In this document: positions 59,501 through 64,000 of the stretch, one piece after another | Layout of the letters: each line of letters starts with the position of its first letter | How positions within the stretch are numbered: the first letter of the stretch is position 1 | NCBI RefSeq assembly: GCF_014873915.1 | Contig: NZ_JADBEJ010000001.1 | Span: 558,001 to 622,000 of the forward strand | DNA from: Amycolatopsis roodepoortensis | GTDB lineage: Bacteria; Actinomycetota; Actinomycetes; Mycobacteriales; Pseudonocardiaceae | Reading direction: 5' to 3' | DNA: 64,000 nt | Made by a program: the position numbers and the translations under genes | Notes under the pieces: model-generated | Told to the model about the DNA's origin: nothing | Databases searched by the model: none | The model's input: only the letters and a program-made list of their open reading frames with translations

Positions 59501-60466
59501 CTAAGCGGTGGCGAAGCAAGCGCGGACGGTGGTGCCCTGCGGCCCGGTGTGAAGCCGTACGAGATCGGCCAGGTGGTTGATCAACAGGAGCCCGCGGCCG
59601 CGCAGCTGCCCGGGGGAGGCGGGCCGCCGTCCGGCGAGCGGATCGGTCAGGTGGCCGGTGTCGCGGACTTCGCAGACCAGCAGGCCGCCCTCCGGCCAGA
59701 TGCTGAGCCGTCCTTGCCCGCCACCGTGGTCGACGCTGTTGGCGACGAGTTCGGCGACCACTAGTTCGACGTCGTCCACTCGATCGCCGGTGAGGCCCGC
59801 CCGTTGTGCCTGACCGCGGGCCATCGCACGGGCTCGGGCCAGGGAGGCCGCGTCTCCGGTGACGGCGTCGAGGGTGGTGTGGGCGGCGGGTTCGGTCGGG
59901 GACGGTGCGGGCAGTGGGGTGTTGTAGCCGTTGATGATGCGGCCGGGGTCGTAGCCGGGGCTGGCGCGCTCCCCGGTGGAGTCGATCAGGAGCGGGTGGG
60001 TGGCTTCGGCGTCGGTCAGTGCGCGGGCGTCGAGGCGGGTGACGTCGTAAGGGCACAGGATGGTGACTTCGCGGCCGGTGAACGCCAGGTTGATCAAGGC
60101 CTCGTGCTGGGCACAGGCCGGATATTCCAGCTCCGACCGCTCGGCCCAGATGGGCTCGCCGATGATGCGGACGCGCTGTCCGGGATGACTGTCGGCGAAC
60201 GCGCGGAGGACACCGGGGATGATCCGGCCGGGGTTGCGGCCTTCCTCGGTCATGTCCAGCAGCCGTACCCGCTCGGCGTCGTCGCCCAGCGCGGTGCGCA
60301 GCAGTTCCAGGTTGGCACCCGGAACCGAGACCGCGACCGGTTCACCGTTGTCCAGGCCCTGCCGGATGAAGGGGACAGTGCCCGTCAAGTAGTCGTCCCG
60401 CCCGCGGTAGAACAGCGCCGGGTGGACGAAGGGGTCGGTATCCGCGGCCGTCGTGCTCGGATTCAC
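59501..60466 (-). CDS. MEDS-domain and HATPase (anti-sigma-type) regulatory protein
   Basis: 321 residues. The N-terminal half (about 14-175) is a MEDS domain: HPALFYRGRDDYLTGTVPFI, RIIGEPIWAERSELEYPACA QHEALIN and CPYDV. The C-terminal half (about 200-318) is an RsbW-like ATPase: VELVVAELVANSVDHGGG (N box), EVRDTGH, and GRGLLLINHLADLVR. This pairing is common in actinomycetes and is thought to link a sensed signal, possibly a hydrocarbon or one-carbon compound, to a partner-switch controlling a sigma factor. No sigma or antagonist gene is adjacent. Confidence 0.88.
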   Translation of the reverse strand: MNPSTTAADTDPFVHPALFYRGRDDYLTGTVPFIRQGLDNGEPVAVSVPGANLELLRTALGDDAERVRLLDMTEEGRNPGRIIPGVLRAFADSHPGQRVRIIGEPIWAERSELEYPACAQHEALINLAFTGREVTILCPYDVTRLDARALTDAEATHPLLIDSTGERASPGYDPGRIINGYNTPLPAPSPTEPAAHTTLDAVTGDAASLARARAMARGQAQRAGLTGDRVDDVELVVAELVANSVDHGGGQGRLSIWPEGGLLVCEVRDTGHLTDPLAGRRPASPGQLRGRGLLLINHLADLVRLHTGPQGTTVRACFATA

Positions 60467-60694
60467 GGTGACCGGATGCCCTCGTTCAGCGGATTCATGT
60501 ACCGGAAGAGGCTCGGTGTCTTCCGCGACGCCCGGGACAGGTCGTTCGTCCCGCCACCGGCGGCCACCACCATCTCCGAACTCCGTTCCCAGGCCGGCGG
60601 GTCGAGACCGCCGACCGATAAGTACTCCTCCCCGACAGCTTAGTGGCCCGAATCCGGTGGTTCACCTATGGGCGGCAGGCGGGTAGAGTTCGAG

Positions 60695-60710
60695 TAGCTA
60701 AATTTGGCTA
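60695..60710. promoter_or_regulatory. Possible PadR operator before the VOC-PadR pair
   Basis: TAGCTAAATTTGGCTA is a near-perfect 16-base palindrome centred on AAATTT, 14 bases before the VOC ATG. It overlaps the expected transcription start region. The adjacent PadR-type gene could encode its binder. Confidence 0.45.
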
Positions 60711-60724
60711 GTAGGGAGAGGCTG

Positions 60725-61114
60725 ATGTCGGTTACGCCCTATGTGATGGTGGACAGCGCGAAGGCTTACAGACGGTTTCTGGAAGACGCGTTCGCCGCCG
60801 AGGTGTCGAACGTGATTCCGCTGCCGGAGGATCCGGAACGGATGGTGCACGCGGAAGCGCGGATAGGGACCGGTGTGGTGTTCTTCGCCGACTCCGGGGC
60901 CGGAGGGATGCGCTGCCTGGAGTCGCCGTCGGAGCCGGTGCACGTCCAGTTGTGGGTCACCGTGCCGGATCCCGAAGACGTCTTCGCGCGGGCGGTCGAG
61001 GCGGGCGCGAAGCCCGCCATGCGGATCACGGCGCAGGACGACGGCAGCCGGATGGGCGGCTTCGTCGACCCGTTCGGGACGTTGTGGTGGCTCAGCACGA
61101 ACTCGCCGGGCTGA
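60725..61114 (+). CDS. VOC-superfamily (glyoxalase/PhnB-like) protein
   Basis: 129 residues from the ATG at 60725, which follows AGGGAGAGG. The paired beta-alpha-beta fold of the VOC family is visible: VTPYVMVDSAKAYRRFLEDA near 3-22 and VHVQLWVTVPDPEDVFARAVEAG near 76-98, ending MGGFVDPFGTLWWLST. PhnB-like members are small binding proteins or isomerases with unclear substrates. It is four bases upstream of the PadR gene and shares its promoter, so its ligand may be the PadR inducer. Confidence 0.88.
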   Translation: MSVTPYVMVDSAKAYRRFLEDAFAAEVSNVIPLPEDPERMVHAEARIGTGVVFFADSGAGGMRCLESPSEPVHVQLWVTVPDPEDVFARAVEAGAKPAMRITAQDDGSRMGGFVDPFGTLWWLSTNSPG

Positions 61115-61118
61115 ATAC

Positions 61119-61682
61119 GTGTCGACGGTTCGCATGCTGGTTCTGGGCGCGGTCCGGCGGCGTGGCCGCGCCCACGGCTACCAGGTTCGTTCCGACCTGG
61201 AGTCGTGGGGCGCGCACGAATGGTCCACGGCGACCTCCGGTTCGGTGTACCACGCGCTCAAGGCTATGACCGGGCAGGATTTGCTCGTTCTCCACGAAAC
61301 CGTCCCCAGTGAGGCGGGCGGGCCGCCGCGGATGGAATACGAGATCACCGCGAAGGGCGAACAGAGCTACTTCACCCTGCTCCGCAAGGCACTCGGCAGT
61401 CGCGAACCCCGGCTGGACATGCTCGCCGCCGCGGTCGGCCTCATCGAGGACCTGACCCGCGCCGAGGCGATCGACCTTCTCCGGCAACGCGCCGAGGCCA
61501 TGCGGCAGTGGCAGGCGAGTATCACCGCGCATCTGCCGCCGGGCACCGACCTCGACGACTGTGGCCCGGTCGGCGAGGTCGTGGGGTTGTGGCTGCACAC
61601 CGCCGGGCACCGCGTCGAATGGACCGATCGGCTGATCCGGCGCCTGGAGGACGGCGCCTACCGGATGGCGGGCGAGGCCTAG
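61119..61682 (+). CDS. PadR-like winged-helix regulator
   Basis: 187 residues from the GTG at 61119; the ATG at 61134 is an alternative. The winged helix shows MLVLGAVRRRGRAHGYQVRS, WSTATSGSVYHALKAMTGQDLL and RMEYEITAKGEQSYFTLLRKAL. The C-terminal helical part (about 95-185) resembles the PadR dimerisation domain and ends RLIRRLEDGAYRMAGEA. It likely represses the VOC gene and itself. No other target is visible. Confidence 0.87.
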   Translation: MSTVRMLVLGAVRRRGRAHGYQVRSDLESWGAHEWSTATSGSVYHALKAMTGQDLLVLHETVPSEAGGPPRMEYEITAKGEQSYFTLLRKALGSREPRLDMLAAAVGLIEDLTRAEAIDLLRQRAEAMRQWQASITAHLPPGTDLDDCGPVGEVVGLWLHTAGHRVEWTDRLIRRLEDGAYRMAGEA

Positions 61683-61723
61683 GGGCGGACGTGCGCCTTT
61701 ACGACACTTACGTTTTCTTTACG

Positions 61724-61750
61724 GCCGGCGCCGTGATTCTTAGCGCCGGC
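61724..61750 (+). terminator. GC-rich hairpin after the PadR gene
   Basis: GCCGGCGC pairs perfectly with GCGCCGGC around an 11-base loop. It is 41 bases after the PadR stop and 78 bases before the permease start. There is no T-tract after it, so it may be a terminator or a leader hairpin of the permease gene. Confidence 0.4.
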
Positions 61751-61827
61751 TCGTTAGTGTCCGCGTCGGTGTGCGGCCATCACGGGTCAGGGTGGCTTGC
61801 CGGGTGCGCGATCGGGGAGGGCACGGA

Positions 61828-63807
61828 ATGACCGAGGTACCGGAGCATGCTGTGCCGGAGCGGGTGGAGAGCCCGGTCCGGCAGGCGGCGCCGTCGGGGA
61901 AGGTCGGCCGGTGGTTGATGGAGCACCGGGTCCAGCCGGTGGGGCCGGAAAGTCACGAGGAGCACGCCACCCCGCAGTCGTGGTGGAAGGTCATGTGTCT
62001 CACCGGCGTGGACTACTTCTCCACGTTGTCGTATCTGCCAGGGATCGCCGCGCTGGCGGCGGGCGCGCTGTCGCCGCTGGCGACGTTGCTGATCGTGGCG
62101 CTGACGCTGCTGGGCATGCTGCCGATGTACCGGCGGGTGGCGAAGGAGAGCCCGCACGGTCAGGGTTCGGTCGCGATGCTGGAGAATCTGCTGCCGTTCT
62201 GGCGCGGCAAGATCTTCGTCCTGGTGCTACTGGGTTTCGTCGCCACGTCGTGGATCATCACGATCACGCTGTCGTCGGCGGACGCCACCGTGCACGCGCT
62301 GGAGAATCCGATCGCGCCGTCGTTCCTGCACGGGCACGAGGTGCTGATCACGGTCGTCCTGCTGCTGATCCTCGGCGGGGTGTTCCTGCTCGGGTTCAGC
62401 GAGGCGGTCGGGGTCGCGATCCCGCTGGTCGCGATCTTCCTGCTGCTCAACGCGGTGGTCGTGGTCGCCGGGATCGGCGAGGTGATCGCGGATCCCGCCG
62501 CGTTCGACCGCTGGCTGGACGCGCTCACCTCCGGTGGAGGCGGGTTCGGCGGCGTCATCGGCCCGGCGATCCTGGCGTTTCCCTTGCTGGTACTGGGTTT
62601 GTCGGGTTTCGAGACCGGTGTGAGCATGATGCCGCTGGTGGCGGCCAAGGGCGAGAACGCCGAACGGAAGCTGGCGAACCGCATCCGCAACACCCGCAAA
62701 CTGCTCACCGCCGCCGCGGTGATCATGTCGGTGTACCTGATCGCGACCAGCTTCGTCACCACGGTCCTGATCCCGGCCGAGAAGTTCCAGCCGGGCGGCG
62801 AGGCCAACGGCCGGGCGCTGGCGTACCTCGCACACGAGCTGCTGGGCGAATGGGTCGGTACGGCGTACGACATCAGCAGCATCCTGATCCTGTGGTTCGC
62901 CGGGGCCTCGGCGATGGCCGGGCTGATCAACATCGTGCCGCGCTACCTGCCCGCGTACGGGATGGCGCCGGACTGGGCGCGGGCGGTCCGCCCGGTGGTG
63001 CTGGTCTACACCGCGATCTGCGTCCTGGTCACGATCATCTTCAACGCCGACGTCAACGCCCAGGCCGGGGCGTACGCCACCGGGATCCTCGCGATGATGG
63101 TGTCGGCGTCGGTGGCGGTGGCCATCTCCGCGGCGAAGAAACGGCAGCGCAAGGCGGCGATCGCGTTCGCCGTGCTGACCCTGATCCTGATCTACGCCTT
63201 GGTGGAGAACGTCATCGAGAAACCCGACGGGCTCACCATCTCCGCGTTCTTCATCCTCGGGATCATCGTGGTGTCGCTGGTGTCGCGGGTCACCCGCACC
63301 ACGGAACTGCGCGTGGACCACATCGAGTTCGACGAGCCCGCGCGCCGGTTCGTCACCGAGTCGATCGCGCACGACGGCGCGCTCACCATCATCGCGAACC
63401 GGCGCCAGGCCGGGGACGCCGACGAATACCGGGCGAAGGAAGCCGAACAGCGCGGCCTGAACCCGGTACCGGGCGCCGCCGACGTCCTGTTCCTCGAAAT
63501 CGACGTCATCGATCCGTCCGGTTTCAGCGACGTGCTGAAGGTCCGCGGTGTCGAGATCGAGGGATTCCGTGTCCTGCGGGTGGAAAGCCCGGCCGCGCCG
63601 AACGCCATCGCGGCTGTCCTGCTCGCGCTGCGCGACGCCACCGGCGTGCGGCCCCAATGTCATTTCGAGTGGAGCGAGGGTAATCCACTCGGACACCTGT
63701 TCCGCTACCTGATCCTCGGCCGCGGCGACACCGCGCCAGTCGTCCGGGAGATCATCCGCACCAGCGAACGCGATCCGGCGCTCCGGCCGGGAATCCACGT
63801 CGGCTGA
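61828..63807 (+). CDS. APC-superfamily amino acid (or K+) permease with long cytoplasmic tail
   Basis: 659 residues from the ATG at 61828 (GGGGAGGG upstream). About 12 membrane helices span roughly 50-500. The substrate region [21 protein letters not shown] near 60-80 and [20 protein letters not shown] near 260-279 are typical of APC permeases; the layout resembles KimA-type transporters. The last about 160 residues are a soluble domain beginning with [20 protein letters not shown]. Substrate cannot be decided from sequence: amino acid or potassium uptake are the main options. I searched for a c-di-AMP riboswitch in the 145-base leader and did not see one. Confidence 0.85.
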   Translation: MTEVPEHAVPERVESPVRQAAPSGKVGRWLMEHRVQPVGPESHEEHATPQSWWKVMCLTGVDYFSTLSYLPGIAALAAGALSPLATLLIVALTLLGMLPMYRRVAKESPHGQGSVAMLENLLPFWRGKIFVLVLLGFVATSWIITITLSSADATVHALENPIAPSFLHGHEVLITVVLLLILGGVFLLGFSEAVGVAIPLVAIFLLLNAVVVVAGIGEVIADPAAFDRWLDALTSGGGGFGGVIGPAILAFPLLVLGLSGFETGVSMMPLVAAKGENAERKLANRIRNTRKLLTAAAVIMSVYLIATSFVTTVLIPAEKFQPGGEANGRALAYLAHELLGEWVGTAYDISSILILWFAGASAMAGLINIVPRYLPAYGMAPDWARAVRPVVLVYTAICVLVTIIFNADVNAQAGAYATGILAMMVSASVAVAISAAKKRQRKAAIAFAVLTLILIYALVENVIEKPDGLTISAFFILGIIVVSLVSRVTRTTELRVDHIEFDEPARRFVTESIAHDGALTIIANRRQAGDADEYRAKEAEQRGLNPVPGAADVLFLEIDVIDPSGFSDVLKVRGVEIEGFRVLRVESPAAPNAIAAVLLALRDATGVRPQCHFEWSEGNPLGHLFRYLILGRGDTAPVVREIIRTSERDPALRPGIHVG

Positions 63808-63934
63808 CCGGAGTCCGGTGGCGAGCCGCGCCCCTGCCTGCGGTTTTCCACTCTGGCGCAAAAGTGTCGTCGTCCGGCGGGGAGAGGCGGCAGGCTGTTC
63901 CCGTGCCCAGGGGAGGGCGCAAGGGGAGGGGAAC

Positions 63935-64000
63935 GATGATCCGGAAAGTGATGTTCGTCGGTGGCGCGATGATCTCCGCGCTGGTGCTGGGGACTTCGAC
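63935..64000 (+). CDS. Start of a secreted-protein gene, cut by the right edge
   Basis: AGGGGAGGGG precedes the ATG at 63935. The 22 visible codons (MIRKVMFVGGAMISALVLGT) form a signal peptide with a charged start and hydrophobic core. The frame stays open to the end of the window. Nothing can be said about function. Confidence 0.65.

Noticed and set aside
61683..61827. c-di-AMP (ydaO-type) riboswitch before the APC permease
   Set aside because: The leader is only 145 bases and I could not find the conserved riboswitch core; one GC-rich hairpin is all that is visible.

Overview
The window is high-GC actinobacterial DNA with many GTG starts, 1-11 base gene overlaps, NRPS and SARP genes and numerous small secreted proteins. 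The overall look is Pseudonocardiaceae, most like Amycolatopsis. That is an impression from gene content and codon use; no rRNA or other marker gene is present to prove it. I saw no tRNA, rRNA, CRISPR array, transposase or phage genes.

Region 1 (1-12.1 kb) is read mostly on the minus strand. It holds the start of an NRPS gene (A-T-C-A, cut by the left edge), an HTH/NB-ARC/TPR regulator just upstream of it, an unusual short wHTH+XRE regulator coupled to a frameshifted secreted protein, a secreted M23 peptidase, a small secreted protein and a ThrE-like exporter. An 801-base gap carries three copies of a paired-palindrome repeat.

Region 2 (12.4-30.5 kb) is the most distinctive part. A WbpA-like nucleotide-sugar dehydrogenase and an EF-hand protein are followed by two divergent, tightly overlapping operons. 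The minus operon (20080 to 14715) has Gfo/Idh oxidoreductase, TIM-barrel isomerase, M20 hydrolase, Ldh2-type dehydrogenase, a second Gfo/Idh and a small unknown. The plus operon (20262 to 30474) has two DegT/StrS aminotransferases, methyltransferase, UbiA prenyltransferase, FAD amine-oxidase-like enzyme, AMP ligase, second methyltransferase, a CaiB/BaiF protein whose halves appear swapped, and a second AMP ligase. I read this as a small-molecule cluster that builds an amino sugar, amino-uronate or aminocyclitol and decorates it by methyl, prenyl and acyl transfer. I do not recognise a known pathway.

Region 3 (30.5-47.7 kb) holds an SDR, a two-domain LigD (ligase then polymerase), and a two-component plus envelope block. 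That block has two divergent OmpR regulators, a histidine kinase, an FN3 protein, MoxR, DUF58 and a transglutaminase-like membrane protein that lacks catalytic Cys and His. Next come tandem membrane pseudokinases and, divergent from them, two Lys/Ala-rich exported proteins around a glycine-zipper protein. An 11-base direct repeat recurs in the pseudokinase intergenic region and upstream of the repeat protein at 51.7-52.9 kb, and may tie these genes to one response regulator.

Region 4 (47.7-64 kb) is a run of small regulator/target units: SARP, MFS exporter with divergent XRE-cupin repressor, methyltransferase, repeat-containing exported protein, HxlR with divergent quinone-reductase-like SDR, K+ channel, an FAD monooxygenase-epoxide hydrolase-PadR operon, MEDS-HATPase protein, VOC-PadR pair and an APC permease. 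Two relics of decayed genes lie here. A new secreted-protein gene starts at the right edge.
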